Notes: generated by a model from the sequence alone, not told the origin. Numbered from the stretch's first letter, positions 17,045 through 26,696 are shown. The stretch: DNA of 64,000 nt from Chitinophaga rhizosphaerae (GCF_003958645.1 NZ_RXLO01000004.1:124001-188000), one strand, 5' to 3'. Translations and numbers: made by a program.

Positions 17045-20000
17045 TTAGAAACCTGCACTAAAACCGATTAAAAACTGGCGAGACACGGGGTACACGCCGA
17101 AATCCACGCCCAAAGCCGAGAAAGTGGAGTTGGTCTGGCTCACTTCAGGATCGAGACCAGTGTACTTTGTGAGCGTAAACAGGTTGGATGCGCCTACGTA
17201 TGCACGCAGCGTACGCATGTTGCCCTTGAACCAGTTGTCTACTTTAAAGTTGTAGCCGATCTGGAGGTTCTTCATGCGGAAGTAACTACCGTCCTGCACA
17301 TAATATCCGGAAGACGCCAGCTCGTAGTCAGACGCTTTGCGGTTCGGCGTATGGATCCTGGAGTTCGGGTTGGTGGGAGACCAGCGGTCGAGCATACGCA
17401 CGCTGGCGGTACCGTCGAACGTACTGAAGTCCGTAAAGTAACGGGTGGCTTCATACAGGTCGTTGCCCTGCGAACCGTTGAAGAACATGGCCAGGTCCCA
17501 GCTTTTGTACTTGGCGTTGATGCCGAAGCTATACAGGAAGTCGGGGTGCGGGTTGCCGATGATGGTACGGTCGGCCGGCGTGATCTGCCCGTCGCCGGTA
17601 ACATCGACGTATTTGGGGCCGCCTACGCGCGCGCCGCTGTATTTGGGGCTTTTCGCGAGATCGTCTGCGCTGGTATAAACACCATCCCATTTGTAACCGT
17701 AGAAGGAACCGAAGGGCTCGCCCGGACGGAGGATCGTGGTTTGAAGGCTACGGAAAGTGCCGTACACCTGCTCTTTCACGGAAGGCGCCAGCGCTACTAC
17801 CTGGTTCACGTTACGGGAAATGTTCACGTTGACGTCGAGCTTGAAGGGTTTATTTTCACGCTGGCCGTAATGATAACCCAGGCCCAGTTCGATACCGGTA
17901 TTCTTCATGTCGCCGATATTCACGAAAGGCGCCGCGCCCATACCGATGGATGCCGACGGCAGGGGGACCGGGTACAGCATGTCGGTGGTTTTACGGCTAT
18001 ACCAGTCGATGGCGCCGTCGAATTCGCCATTGAGCAACGTAAAGTCGAGACCGATGTTGAAGGATTTGAGCTCCTCCCATTTCACGTTCTCGTTTTTATA
18101 TGCTTTCTGCCAAACGCCCCCGGTAACCGACTTCCCGTTGAAGGGATAGAAGGCGTTGGCGATAAGGCTCTCGTAACGGTCGATGTACTGGAACGCAGGG
18201 ATACGCTGGTTACCGGTAATTCCATAGCCCGCACGCAGTTTCAGATCGGTGATGAAATTGTTGCCTTTGAGGAAATCCTCTTCGGAAAGGCGCCAGGCCA
18301 CGCTTCCTGCAGGGAAGGTACCGTACCGGCTGTTCTTGCTGAAGTTGGAAGATCCGTCGCGGCGAACCGTGAGGCTCAGGAGGTAACGGTCGCGGTAGGA
18401 ATAATCCGCACGGCCGAAGATGGAGAACAGCGAGCCCACACCGCCGCTAGACGTGTTGTTGATGTTGGACGCACCGGCCGGGAGGTAATAATAATCCGTC
18501 AGCCCGAGCAGGAAGTAATCGTTACGACCGGCAGACAGGAAGCGGTTGCGGGAGCGGAACGCTTCCGTACCGGCGAGCACCGTCAATGAATGCACGTTGG
18601 CCACTTCCCATTTGTAGGTCAGGGTATTGGTCCAGGTCCATTCGGTGTTGAAGCCCTGGTTTTCCGACATACCGTTGGCCGCGCTGCCTTCGGAGAATTC
18701 GAGGTTCGGGTATGTGAGCGAAATGCCGCTGTAGTTTTCGTAGCGCAACCCGAAAGAGGTTTTGGCCACGAGCCCTTTCACGAGGTCCACTTCACCGAAT
18801 ACGTTCCCGAAGAAGAAGTTTCTTTTCTGGACGTTGTCTTTAGCACGATAAAGCAGCGCCAGCGGGTTCTGGGCGTTGCCGAGCTTATCGCCGCGGCTGC
18901 CGGCGAAGTTGCCCATAATATCATATACGGGGATGATCACCGGGATGCGGTACGCAAAGCCGAGGGCACTGCCTTCGCCCTGGTAGTCGCCGGAAACGTT
19001 GGGGTTCACACCTACGCCCACAAATTCTTCGTAGCTGTACTGCATATTTTCGCCGAAGCGGAAATGGTTGTTGAACGCGGAGAACCGGGTGTTGGCGCGA
19101 CCGTTGTAGCGGTTATAGCCGGTGTGGCGGATGGTGCCTTTCTGGCCCAGGTAACCCGCGCCGATGGCGTAGGTAGCGTTATCTCCACCGCCGTTTACGC
19201 CCAGCTGAACGTTGCGGATGGGCGCGGTTTGCGAGATTTCGTCGAACCAGTTGGTACCTTGTTTGTTCGCCTTGGTGATCTGGTAAAAGGTTTCGCTGGC
19301 GCGGCTGTAATTATAACGGGAAGGGTCTGCATCGGCAGCGGTCACTTTCTGCCCCGTCACTTTACCGGCCACGAGGTACTCGGGTAGCGTCGGCGTGGCG
19401 CCGGTACCGTAGTTGTTACCCGTGGTGCCTTCCTGGCCCGGGGTTTGGCCGGAGTTCCGGAATGCTTCGTAGACGTACTCCGCGTATTGCTGCGGGTTCA
19501 TCATTTTGGGGAAGGCGTTCTTGTTGGGCACCTGCGTACCGAAATAAGAGCTGAGATTGATCTTCGGCGGCCCTTTCACGCCCTGGCGGGTGGTGATGAT
19601 GACAACGCCGTTGTTGGCGCGGGCACCGTAGATGGATGCAGAAGATGCATCTTTCAGTACCTGCATGGTTTCAATGTCGTTCTGATCGAGCCATGAAAGT
19701 TTGCCTTCATACGGCACACCGTCGATGACGAACAGTGGATCGTTGTTGTTGATAGTGCTGAAACCGCGGATACGGATCTGGGGCGTGGCACCGGGGGCGC
19801 CGTCGCTGATGATCTGAACACCGGTGGCTTTACCCTGGAGCGATTCCACGGGGCTGGCCACGGGCTGCTGTTTCATCTGGTTTACGTTGACTACGGCCAC
19901 CGCACCTGTCAGGTCTTTCACGCGTTGCGCGGAATAACCTGTTACCACAACTTCATCGAGCGAAGTATTGGAAAATGCGAGTGTAATGTCGTAGGATTTG

Positions 20001-20323
20001 CCCGCCGCAACGGCTATTTCCTGGGCAGTGAAGCCAATGCTGGAAATCATGAGAATGTCTCCGGTATTGGCCTGAATGGTGAATTCACCATTTTCGTTCG
20101 TAACGGTGCCTTTGCTCGTGCCCTTGATTTGCACGGCGGCGCCGGGAACAGGCTGCTTGTCTTGTTCACTGATTACTTTGCCTTTAACGGTTTGTACCTG
20201 TTGAAAGTACAGGCCGGTGGCTATGGAAGCGTGAACGGAAAGGGGACCGGATAGTGCGGCGGTAAGGAAAAAGGTTCCGCTTATCGCTTTTGTCAAAAAA
20301 GCAATATTCCTCTTTTTTTTCAT
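17045..20323 (-). CDS. SusC/RagA-family TonB-linked outer-membrane transporter (pair 2)
   Basis: 1092 residues: signal peptide (MKKKRNIAFLTKAISGTFFL and on to about residue 32), carboxypeptidase-D-like domain at about 45-120 (VKGKVISEQDKQPVPGA), LDEVVVTGYSAQRVKDLTG, plug domain at about 130-240 (LQGKATGVQIISDGAPGATP, IRIRGFSTINNNDPLFVIDG) and a long barrel ending in LIGFSAGF. There is no STN signalling domain. The plug motifs are the canonical SusC forms, unlike pair 1, whose RIRG motif is RLRG with a shortened segment after it. It heads the operon with SusD 2 and is preceded by a hairpin-rich leader. Confidence 0.96.
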   Translation of the reverse strand: MKKKRNIAFLTKAISGTFFLTAALSGPLSVHASIATGLYFQQVQTVKGKVISEQDKQPVPGAAVQIKGTSKGTVTNENGEFTIQANTGDILMISSIGFTAQEIAVAAGKSYDITLAFSNTSLDEVVVTGYSAQRVKDLTGAVAVVNVNQMKQQPVASPVESLQGKATGVQIISDGAPGATPQIRIRGFSTINNNDPLFVIDGVPYEGKLSWLDQNDIETMQVLKDASSASIYGARANNGVVIITTRQGVKGPPKINLSSYFGTQVPNKNAFPKMMNPQQYAEYVYEAFRNSGQTPGQEGTTGNNYGTGATPTLPEYLVAGKVTGQKVTAADADPSRYNYSRASETFYQITKANKQGTNWFDEISQTAPIRNVQLGVNGGGDNATYAIGAGYLGQKGTIRHTGYNRYNGRANTRFSAFNNHFRFGENMQYSYEEFVGVGVNPNVSGDYQGEGSALGFAYRIPVIIPVYDIMGNFAGSRGDKLGNAQNPLALLYRAKDNVQKRNFFFGNVFGEVDLVKGLVAKTSFGLRYENYSGISLTYPNLEFSEGSAANGMSENQGFNTEWTWTNTLTYKWEVANVHSLTVLAGTEAFRSRNRFLSAGRNDYFLLGLTDYYYLPAGASNINNTSSGGVGSLFSIFGRADYSYRDRYLLSLTVRRDGSSNFSKNSRYGTFPAGSVAWRLSEEDFLKGNNFITDLKLRAGYGITGNQRIPAFQYIDRYESLIANAFYPFNGKSVTGGVWQKAYKNENVKWEELKSFNIGLDFTLLNGEFDGAIDWYSRKTTDMLYPVPLPSASIGMGAAPFVNIGDMKNTGIELGLGYHYGQRENKPFKLDVNVNISRNVNQVVALAPSVKEQVYGTFRSLQTTILRPGEPFGSFYGYKWDGVYTSADDLAKSPKYSGARVGGPKYVDVTGDGQITPADRTIIGNPHPDFLYSFGINAKYKSWDLAMFFNGSQGNDLYEATRYFTDFSTFDGTASVRMLDRWSPTNPNSRIHTPNRKASDYELASSGYYVQDGSYFRMKNLQIGYNFKVDNWFKGNMRTLRAYVGASNLFTLTKYTGLDPEVSQTNSTFSALGVDFGVYPVSRQFLIGFSAGF

Positions 20324-20340
20324 ATTTTTGATGCGTTATA

Positions 20341-20419
20341 GTTCAGCGAAGTTTTTTGAACTGTATCTCGGCAAAGCTTCTCCCGGCTTTGCCTGCCGGC
20401 AATACTCCCATATTGCCGG
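20341..20419 (-). promoter_or_regulatory. Tandem hairpins in the leader of susC pair 2
   Basis: Three inverted repeats stand in a row just upstream of the susC start: GTTCA/TGAAC (20341-20361), GGCAAAGC/GCTTTGCC (20370-20393) and CCGGCAATA/TATTGCCGG with a 6-base loop (20396-20419). On the minus strand they would lie in the 5' untranslated RNA, 18-96 bases before the start codon, and could act in attenuation, RNA stability or antisense control. Nothing identifies a known riboswitch. Confidence 0.4.
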
Positions 20420-21167
20420 TTTTATGTGAAGGCCTAATTATCTGTCATAACATGGATTTTAAAAGTGAATAAAATGCCGCGTACACGGCACAACCGTCTA
20501 CACCGGTCACAAACAGGCATACGTCTGCAGATACGGGCCTGCCGTCGGTTTTAAGAATGGACTATTAAGCTTGGATTGAACTGACGTGGTTCAACTATAT
20601 CGATCTTGATTTTTGGTTTTCTCTTTTGAGCCGGTTCCCATAAAATGTTTTTTAGTGAATGGACATATTCGATCTAACCTGATAAAAAATGGACATCCCA
20701 GGGACGTTGCTGGATAATAGAATGGCGGAGGGTTAATGCATGTAGTTCATGCGTTGCCAGTAACGGTGGAATTTTTTTCGTTCAAATAATATTAGTATTT
20801 ACTAAAAGTACATGATCTTTTATATAAATCCAAGCACTGCGATAAAATCTTCTGCCCGATTTTATAAACATAGCTTTTAATTGACGATCGGCAGACGATT
20901 CTTCCGGAAGCCGCACCAACATTGCTGCCTGTGCTACGCTATCCCGGTTCCGGATGTGGCTCAACTTATCTGGTGACGCGCCGCTTCCCGTTTAGTACCA
21001 TCCCATTTCAAAAAAAATTCCCTCCTTCCGCAAACCTCCTTGACTCCTCCCTGTTTCAATAATAAAACCCGTACCATGCAATACGGCGGCACCGGCGTGT
21101 TCATGGGATCCGGCCGCAACATCGCCCGGCCAGAAAAAATTTCAGGCCGCAAAACCTATATTACGAT
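20420..21167. other. Long intergenic region upstream of the Na+/H+ antiporter
   Basis: About 750 bp with no convincing gene. Two minus-strand frames of 60 and 63 codons (20782-20964, 20961-21152) have no recognisable features. It holds a TTGAAC-N7-GTTCAA dyad (20576-20594) and three copies of AATGGAC near 20555-20695. The promoter of the divergent susC should be here, but I found no full TAnnTTTG box in that direction. Confidence 0.4.
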
Positions 21168-22748
21168 ATGGAGCATCAGTTTTTCCTCTTCATCCTGCTG
21201 GTAATTTTCATCCAGCTGATCGTTATGCTGTCGCAGAAAATCCGCGTCGCCTATCCCATCATCCTGCTGCTGGGCGGCCTTTCGCTCTGCGCCATTCCCG
21301 GCATCCCGGCCGTGGCCATCAATCCGCAGTACATCTTCGTCATCTTCCTCCCTCCCTTGTTATATGAAGCGGCTTGGTACACTTCGTGGAAGGACCTCTG
21401 GCGCTGGCGCCGCGTCATCGGCTCGTTCGCATTCATCATGGTGATCGTTACCTCGTTCATCGTGGCCTGGGTGAGCAGCTCCTTCATCCCGGGATTCACC
21501 ATGGCGCTGGGTTTCCTGCTGGGAGGGATCGTATCGCCGCCAGACGCCGTCAGCGCCACTTCGGTACTCAAATACGTGAAAGTGCCCAAACGGCTATCGG
21601 CCATCATCGAAGGGGAAAGCCTGCTGAACGATGCATCCAGCCTCATCGTCTTCCGCTTTGCGCTCGTGGCGGTAGACTCCGGCCGTTTCATTTTCCGGGA
21701 AGCCGCCATCAGTTTCGTCACCGTGATCTTCATGGGCATCGCCATCGGGATCGCCGTGGCCGTCGTCTATTATTTCCTGCACCGCAAACTCCCCACTTCC
21801 GCGAATATGGACATCGTGCTCACGCTCACCGCGCCGTACGTGATGTACCTCACCGCGGAAATGTTCCATTTCTCCGGCGTACTGGCCGTGGTGAGCGGGG
21901 GATTATTCCTTTCTTACCGCAGCCACGAATTCCTGTCGGCCGGCAGCCGGTTGCGGGGCTCATCTGTCTGGAGTACCGTCGCGTTCGTGCTCAACGGCCT
22001 CGTGTTTTTGCTCATCGGGCTGGAGATGCCCGTCGTCATCCGCGACCTGGGGCCCGTTTCGCTGGGCAGCGCCATCGGTTACGGCGTGCTCATCACGGTG
22101 GTGCTCATCCTCACACGGCTGGCCTGTACGTATTTCGCTTCCGTGTTCACAGTTTTCATCAGCCGTTTCATCACCACGGCCGATCCCAGCCCCGGCTGGA
22201 AAGGCCCGCTGATCTTCGGATGGGCGGGCATGCGCGGCGTGGTATCGCTGGCGGCGGCGCTTTCGCTCCCGTTCTCTTTCCCGCAGCGCAACCTCATCCT
22301 GTTCATCACGTTCACCGTTATACTGCTGACGCTCGTGGTGCAGGGGCTGTCGCTGCCCTGGCTGGTGAAGAAACTGGACATGGAAGATGCGGACCATCCC
22401 AAACCTGTCGAAGAGCAAGACCATATCGTCCGCGAAAAACTGGCGGCCCTCGGCATCAGGTATCTCGACGAACATTACGCAAACGAGTTGGCCGGCAACA
22501 TCCCGTTGCAGCATTTGCGGGCGCGGTACGTGGCGGAAGAATTGGCGCGGGGGAATGTGGCCGACGGCGATCATGAGGTGTACCGCAAAGTGGCGTTCGA
22601 GCTGCTGGGGGTGCAGCGGAATTATTTGCTGGAGATCAATGCGGCGTCGTATAGTACAGACGACGGGGTGATCCGGAAGTACCTGGGGTTGTTGGACCTG
22701 GAAGCGGAAAAGCTCCGGTTGAAATCGGCGGAGGAGGGAGCTGAATAG
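21168..22748 (+). CDS. Na+/H+ antiporter, CPA1 family
   Basis: 526 residues. About twelve hydrophobic segments cover residues 1-405, followed by a cytoplasmic tail of about 120 residues. Family ion-path motifs are present: GGIVSPPDAVSA with Asp126, and EGESLLNDASSL with Asn154-Asp155, then GWAGMRGVVSLAAALSLP in the penultimate helices. Proteins of this type exchange cytoplasmic Na+ for external H+ in pH and salt homeostasis. The ATG at 21168 gives a normal N-terminal helix (MEHQFFLFILLVIFIQLIVM). It is probably monocistronic; the next gene starts 162 bp later. Confidence 0.93.
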   Translation: MEHQFFLFILLVIFIQLIVMLSQKIRVAYPIILLLGGLSLCAIPGIPAVAINPQYIFVIFLPPLLYEAAWYTSWKDLWRWRRVIGSFAFIMVIVTSFIVAWVSSSFIPGFTMALGFLLGGIVSPPDAVSATSVLKYVKVPKRLSAIIEGESLLNDASSLIVFRFALVAVDSGRFIFREAAISFVTVIFMGIAIGIAVAVVYYFLHRKLPTSANMDIVLTLTAPYVMYLTAEMFHFSGVLAVVSGGLFLSYRSHEFLSAGSRLRGSSVWSTVAFVLNGLVFLLIGLEMPVVIRDLGPVSLGSAIGYGVLITVVLILTRLACTYFASVFTVFISRFITTADPSPGWKGPLIFGWAGMRGVVSLAAALSLPFSFPQRNLILFITFTVILLTLVVQGLSLPWLVKKLDMEDADHPKPVEEQDHIVREKLAALGIRYLDEHYANELAGNIPLQHLRARYVAEELARGNVADGDHEVYRKVAFELLGVQRNYLLEINAASYSTDDGVIRKYLGLLDLEAEKLRLKSAEEGAE

Positions 22749-22910
22749 GCAAACTGGTATGTGCAAATCCTGTCAGTAAAAAAGCCCTGGTCACCTTACC
22801 CCCATCGTGCCCGGGGTGCATCTATAATATGTATCAACCGAAATTTTTCACCTGCCGCCCCCGTCAATCGAGAAGTATGTGCCTGTTCTTCCACCCGCAA
22901 ACCCAGCGTT

Positions 22911-24671
22911 ATGAAAGCCTCCGGTAGCTCACTGGCAGGCCGTTATTCCGGCGTGCTGTCGAAGGATCACGTCCGGATGCTGTCCTGGATGGAACGGAGC
23001 GGCATGTGCACGCGCGAAGAAGCCCTGACGGGGAGCGCCCTTCCCCCGGAACCCGCGCTGGCAACCCTCACGCAACTGGAAAGGCATTATCTCCTGCAGG
23101 AAACGGGTGGATGGATGCGCATCACCCCGGAAGGAAGCTCGCTCCTCACCACTTTGGGCCAGGGCGCAGGGAGTTTCCGCTCCTTCATCCCTCCCGGCAC
23201 ATTGCCAGATATGGAACAGCGCTGGCTGGAAACCATGGCCCTCCAATACCGGGAACATTACCACACCGCCTGGCTCAACACCCTCCAATGCCTGAAATTC
23301 TGGAGCTGGATACGCCGGCCCCGCTCTCGGAAGGACCGCCGCAAGCACAAGCCCGTTAAACAATATATCGCCATCCTGCTGCACGACCTCCTGTTCCACC
23401 CCCTGCCCGCCGTGTTCCCACCCGGATTCACCGACGCAGGGAAAGTGCCATCGTTCCTCAAAACCTGGCAGGCAGTCTGCGATATCCGCCCCGCGCCGCG
23501 GTACTCGCTCACCGAATACCTCCGGCTCAAAGACCTTTTCTTCCGACACGAGCGCTACAGCATGATGTACCTCCTGGAAGCGCGCCATTACCGGGCGCCC
23601 CACTTCCGGCTCAACATGCGGAATATATACCGTTACTTTCTCCACGAAACACGGCCACACCGCAAAACGGTCATCCCTGCGCCACCGCCGCCCGGCGCCA
23701 TTACGTTGCCGGTACTGTCGGCCGCCGTGGCAACGGAAGACCTTCGCCACGTCCCGCAGGATTACTGGCCGCTGCAAATCCCCTGCGCGCTGAAGCACTT
23801 TTTCCGCGACAGCGCCCACGACCGCCTCAGCCAGGTGATCCGCGTGGCGCCGTTCACCATCCGGATTCACGACATCATCACCCACGAACCGCTGCACCTG
23901 AGCCCCGAAGAACCCAAGGAGCCTTGCTGCTCCATCCAGGTACTGCAAAGGGTAATGCCTTGTGAACACGCGGAAAAAACGGCTTTCTTCGGATGCGGAA
24001 TGTACCAGGAAGAAGACCCCGGCGAAAAATTCCACCGTCTTTCCGCCGACGTGTATTACTGCGCATTCAGGGCAGACATCCGGCCGGAAGACCTCGTCCG
24101 CCTCGCCGCCACCTGGCCACAACTGGCCACCCTGGCCGGCAAAGCCGCCGCCTGGCTCCATGGCGCACAGCCTGCAGTGAACCTCCGCGCCAATGAGCTG
24201 GTGAACATGCTGCTGACCCAGGTATTGCATTGCAACTACATCGGCGATGTGGCGCAATGCTTCCTCCGCCGCATCTGCATCGATCTGCTGCTGGCCGCCG
24301 CCATGCAAAACAGGATGGCCGCCATCAAAAGGCACGTACGCCTCACCCCGGCCGACAAAGCGGCCCTGCACGATATTTTCACGCAGGCCCGGCAAGACGT
24401 AGGCATATTGACCGACGTGCAGATGCTCACCGAACGGTTCCACCTCAGCCGGTATAAATTCCAGAACGGCTTCCTGCAGGAATTCGGCATCTCCCCGAAC
24501 GACTACCATCACATGCTTATCATGTACCACGCCTTCCACCTTTTGCACCGCAACGGCAAATCGATGCTCATCACCGCCATCCGCTGCGGTTTCGAAACGC
24601 CGGCGGCACTGCGCAGCGCCTATATCCGGCACTTCGGGAGCGATCCCTGCCATCTCGCCCATATGCAATAG
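22911..24671 (+). CDS. AraC-family transcriptional regulator with N-terminal winged-helix-like region
   Basis: 586 residues from the ATG at 22911; a longer frame from 22761 adds 50 non-conserved residues. The C-terminal 100 residues form the two-HTH AraC domain (VQMLTERFHLSRYKFQNGFL, EFGISPNDYHHMLIMYHAFH, ITAIRCGFETPAALRSAYIR). The first about 100 residues look like a second winged helix (HVRMLSWMERSGMCTREEAL then RITPEGSSLL, which resembles the wing end of MarR/PadR proteins). The middle, about 110-480, is unknown and contains a basic patch (RRPRSRKDRRKHK). AraC proteins normally activate transcription. Target and ligand are unknown. It lies between an antiporter and a YdeI-like gene. Confidence 0.8.
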   Translation: MKASGSSLAGRYSGVLSKDHVRMLSWMERSGMCTREEALTGSALPPEPALATLTQLERHYLLQETGGWMRITPEGSSLLTTLGQGAGSFRSFIPPGTLPDMEQRWLETMALQYREHYHTAWLNTLQCLKFWSWIRRPRSRKDRRKHKPVKQYIAILLHDLLFHPLPAVFPPGFTDAGKVPSFLKTWQAVCDIRPAPRYSLTEYLRLKDLFFRHERYSMMYLLEARHYRAPHFRLNMRNIYRYFLHETRPHRKTVIPAPPPPGAITLPVLSAAVATEDLRHVPQDYWPLQIPCALKHFFRDSAHDRLSQVIRVAPFTIRIHDIITHEPLHLSPEEPKEPCCSIQVLQRVMPCEHAEKTAFFGCGMYQEEDPGEKFHRLSADVYYCAFRADIRPEDLVRLAATWPQLATLAGKAAAWLHGAQPAVNLRANELVNMLLTQVLHCNYIGDVAQCFLRRICIDLLLAAAMQNRMAAIKRHVRLTPADKAALHDIFTQARQDVGILTDVQMLTERFHLSRYKFQNGFLQEFGISPNDYHHMLIMYHAFHLLHRNGKSMLITAIRCGFETPAALRSAYIRHFGSDPCHLAHMQ

Positions 24672-24687
24672 CGATTTTGGATTTTAA

Positions 24688-24706
24688 TTAACAGGTCATC
24701 TGTTAA
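24688..24706. promoter_or_regulatory. TTAACAG-N5-CTGTTAA dyad
   Basis: A perfect 7-bp inverted repeat with a 5-base centre begins 17 bp after the AraC-type gene and about 195 bp before the YdeI-like gene. There is no T-tract, so it looks more like a binding site for a dimeric regulator than a terminator. Assignment to any protein is speculative. Confidence 0.35.
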
Positions 24707-24901
24707 TATAAATCTATCCCACCTATGCTTTTTCCACCGGCCAGATCGTCTTCACGAAAAAAGATTCCAGCATCTTGGAATACCGGAAGTTCGACAAACG
24801 GGTGAAAGGCGGGCACGTCCAAATCCGCCACCAGCCAGACACTGCGGGCAATTACCGCCGGCAACGATATGGTTACCGATGAAATTGACGTAATTTGGGG
24901 C

Positions 24902-25414
24902 ATGACCCGATTTACCGCCATCCTGAAAAAATTTGCCAAAGCCGGAGATAAAACCGGCTGGACGTACCTGGAAATTCCGGCAACCATCGCCGAGAAGCTA
25001 AAACCGGGCATGAAGCAAACTTACCGGGTGAAAGGGCTCATCGATCAACACGCCATCGCCCAGACGGCCATATTACCCTCCGGCGACGGAAATTTCATCC
25101 TCCCTGTGAACGCCGGTATGCGCAAGGCGATCGGGAAGAAACAGGGTGCTTCCGTGCAGGTGAGCCTTGAAGAAGACACACAGGCTTACGCGATGAACGC
25201 CGATTTCGCCGACTGCCTGGCCGACCTGCCTGCTGCGCAGGAATTCTTCGGATCGCTGGCCCCGAGCCACCGCCGATACTTCTCGAAATGGATAGACGAT
25301 GCCAAAACGGAGGAGACCCGGGCGAGGCGCATCGCCGCATCGCTCAACGCTTTGGAGCGCCGTATGAACTACGGGGAAATGATCCGTTCGCTGAAGGCCG
25401 ACCGTGGGGCTTGA
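24902..25414 (+). CDS. DUF1905 / YdeI (OmdA)-type protein
   Basis: 170 residues from the ATG at 24902; another in-frame ATG at 24869 would add 11 residues without family character. The N-terminal DUF1905 domain spans about 1-80 (FTAILKKFAKAGDKTGWTYL, YRVKGLIDQHAIAQTAILPS, FILPVNAGMRKAIGKKQG). The C-terminal YdeI/OmdA helical domain spans about 105-165 (ADLPAAQEFFGSLAPSHRRY, SKWIDDAKTEETRARRI). Both are widespread in Bacteroidota; the role is unclear, with some members described as bacteriocin-protection proteins. It appears monocistronic. Confidence 0.82.
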   Translation: MTRFTAILKKFAKAGDKTGWTYLEIPATIAEKLKPGMKQTYRVKGLIDQHAIAQTAILPSGDGNFILPVNAGMRKAIGKKQGASVQVSLEEDTQAYAMNADFADCLADLPAAQEFFGSLAPSHRRYFSKWIDDAKTEETRARRIAASLNALERRMNYGEMIRSLKADRGA

Positions 25415-25465
25415 CCGCTTTCGTTTTTAACTTTTCCTTAGAATCGGGTGGGATATCTTACGGTA

Positions 25466-26191
25466 ATGAAGCCCTTCTATCTCCTTTGGTGTACCGGTAT
25501 CCTGCTGCTCCCCACAGGCCTTGCCTCCGCGCAACAGGCGCAGGGCACGGTGTATGCGCACGATTCGCTGCCGCTGCCGGGCTCGGCCGTCACCAATATC
25601 CGCAATCATGTCACGATACTTTCCTGCCTGGCGGGCCGCTTCGTTATTCCCGCGCTTCCCGGAGACACATTGCTGATACAGGCGTTGGGGCATTTACCCT
25701 CGTCGGTGACCGTGCGCACCGGCGCGTTGCACATTTACCTGTATCCGAAGATCGAGCAATTGGCGGGCGTGGAGATCCGGCAGCGGAAGCGACGGCTGGA
25801 TTCGCTGGAAGACCGGGAAAATTTCCGTGCGGGCTTCAATTTCCGGCGGCCGAAGTTCCGGGAAGTGGTCTTGATCACGCCCACGGGTATCGGCATCAAT
25901 ATCCATAAATTATATAAAGCATTATCCTTCTCCAATAACCGGTCGAAAGCCACGTTCCGGCGAAGGCTGATCGAATACGAGCAGGCGCAGTTTACCAGCG
26001 AGCGTTTCAGCGATTCGCTGGTGGCCCGGTATACGGGGCTCAGGGGCGACAGCCTGATTTTCTTCATCAACCGTTTCCCGCCCGCCTACAAATTTGCGTT
26101 GGAGGCATCCGATTACGATTTCATCCGGTACATCCGCCAGGCGGCAGACAGTTTCAGGCTGGGGCTCAGCCGTTACCCCTTGCCTCGATGA
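25466..26191 (+). CDS. Secreted protein with carboxypeptidase-D-like regulatory domain, function unknown
   Basis: 241 residues from the ATG at 25466 (MKPFYLLWCTGILLLPTGLA, signal peptide ending SAQQ). A short beta-sandwich of the CarboxypepD_reg-like type is at about 25-100 (GTVYAHDSLPLPGSAVTNIR, AGRFVIPALPGDTLLIQALG, YLYPKIEQLAGVEI). A basic, helical C-terminal half follows with no family I recognise. In Bacteroidota such small proteins are often periplasmic or outer-membrane-associated. It overlaps the convergent idi gene by 26 bp. A GTG at 25448 is an alternative start but would spoil the signal peptide. Confidence 0.75.
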   Translation: MKPFYLLWCTGILLLPTGLASAQQAQGTVYAHDSLPLPGSAVTNIRNHVTILSCLAGRFVIPALPGDTLLIQALGHLPSSVTVRTGALHIYLYPKIEQLAGVEIRQRKRRLDSLEDRENFRAGFNFRRPKFREVVLITPTGIGINIHKLYKALSFSNNRSKATFRRRLIEYEQAQFTSERFSDSLVARYTGLRGDSLIFFINRFPPAYKFALEASDYDFIRYIRQAADSFRLGLSRYPLPR

Positions 26192-26696
26192 AGGCCGCGA
26201 TTTTCGGGAAAGCGATATGGAACCAGTGGGTGTAAATGCCGGGATGGGCGATAAGATCTTCGCGGATTTCGTCCAGCGAAAGGAATTTGTGCGCCTGCAC
26301 TTCGGCGGCGTTTGGCTGAACGGGGCCGTTGTAGGTGCCGAGCAGTACGTGGTCGAACTCGTTTTCGGTGAGGCCGTTATCGAATTCGGCGCGATAGGAG
26401 AAGCTGAAAATTTCTTCGAGGGGGCAATCGAACCCCATTTCTTCGGCGAGGCGGCGGTGTGCGGCCGCGGGCGTGTCTTCTCCGGGAAGTTGGTGGCTGC
26501 AGCAGGTGTTGGTCCATAGGCCGCCGGAGTGATATTTATCCGCCGCGCGTTGTTGCAGGAGCATTTTCCCGTTGCCGTTGATGACGAAAACGGAGAATGC
26601 GCGATGGAGGAGGCCTTTCTGGTGAGCTTCCAGTTTTTCCATGGTGCCAACGGGCTCGTCTTTTTCGTTGACGAGGATGACGGGAGGTAAAGACAT
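26166..26696 (-). CDS. idi: Isopentenyl-diphosphate Delta-isomerase, type 1
   Basis: 176 residues with the NUDIX-type fold of type 1 IDI. It interconverts isopentenyl and dimethylallyl diphosphate in isoprenoid synthesis. The catalytic cysteine lies in WTNTCCSH (Cys66, matching E. coli Cys67), with His68 and the glutamate pair in TENEFDHV (Glu111, Glu113, matching E. coli Glu114 and Glu116) as metal or proton-transfer residues. The NUDIX-like stretch AAAHRRLAEEMGF is also present. Length equals that of the usual bacterial enzyme. The 3' end overlaps the convergent upstream gene. No other isoprenoid gene is nearby. Confidence 0.95.
   Translation of the reverse strand: MSLPPVILVNEKDEPVGTMEKLEAHQKGLLHRAFSVFVINGNGKMLLQQRAADKYHSGGLWTNTCCSHQLPGEDTPAAAHRRLAEEMGFDCPLEEIFSFSYRAEFDNGLTENEFDHVLLGTYNGPVQPNAAEVQAHKFLSLDEIREDLIAHPGIYTHWFHIAFPKIAAFIEARGNG

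Noticed and set aside
20782-21152. Two minus-strand frames of 60 and 63 codons upstream of the antiporter
   Set aside because: No recognisable features, promoter or terminator; compatible with chance.
22929-24668. 579-codon minus-strand frame opposite the AraC-type gene
   Set aside because: The plus strand has a proper AraC domain; the reverse frame shows no motif and mirrors codon bias.
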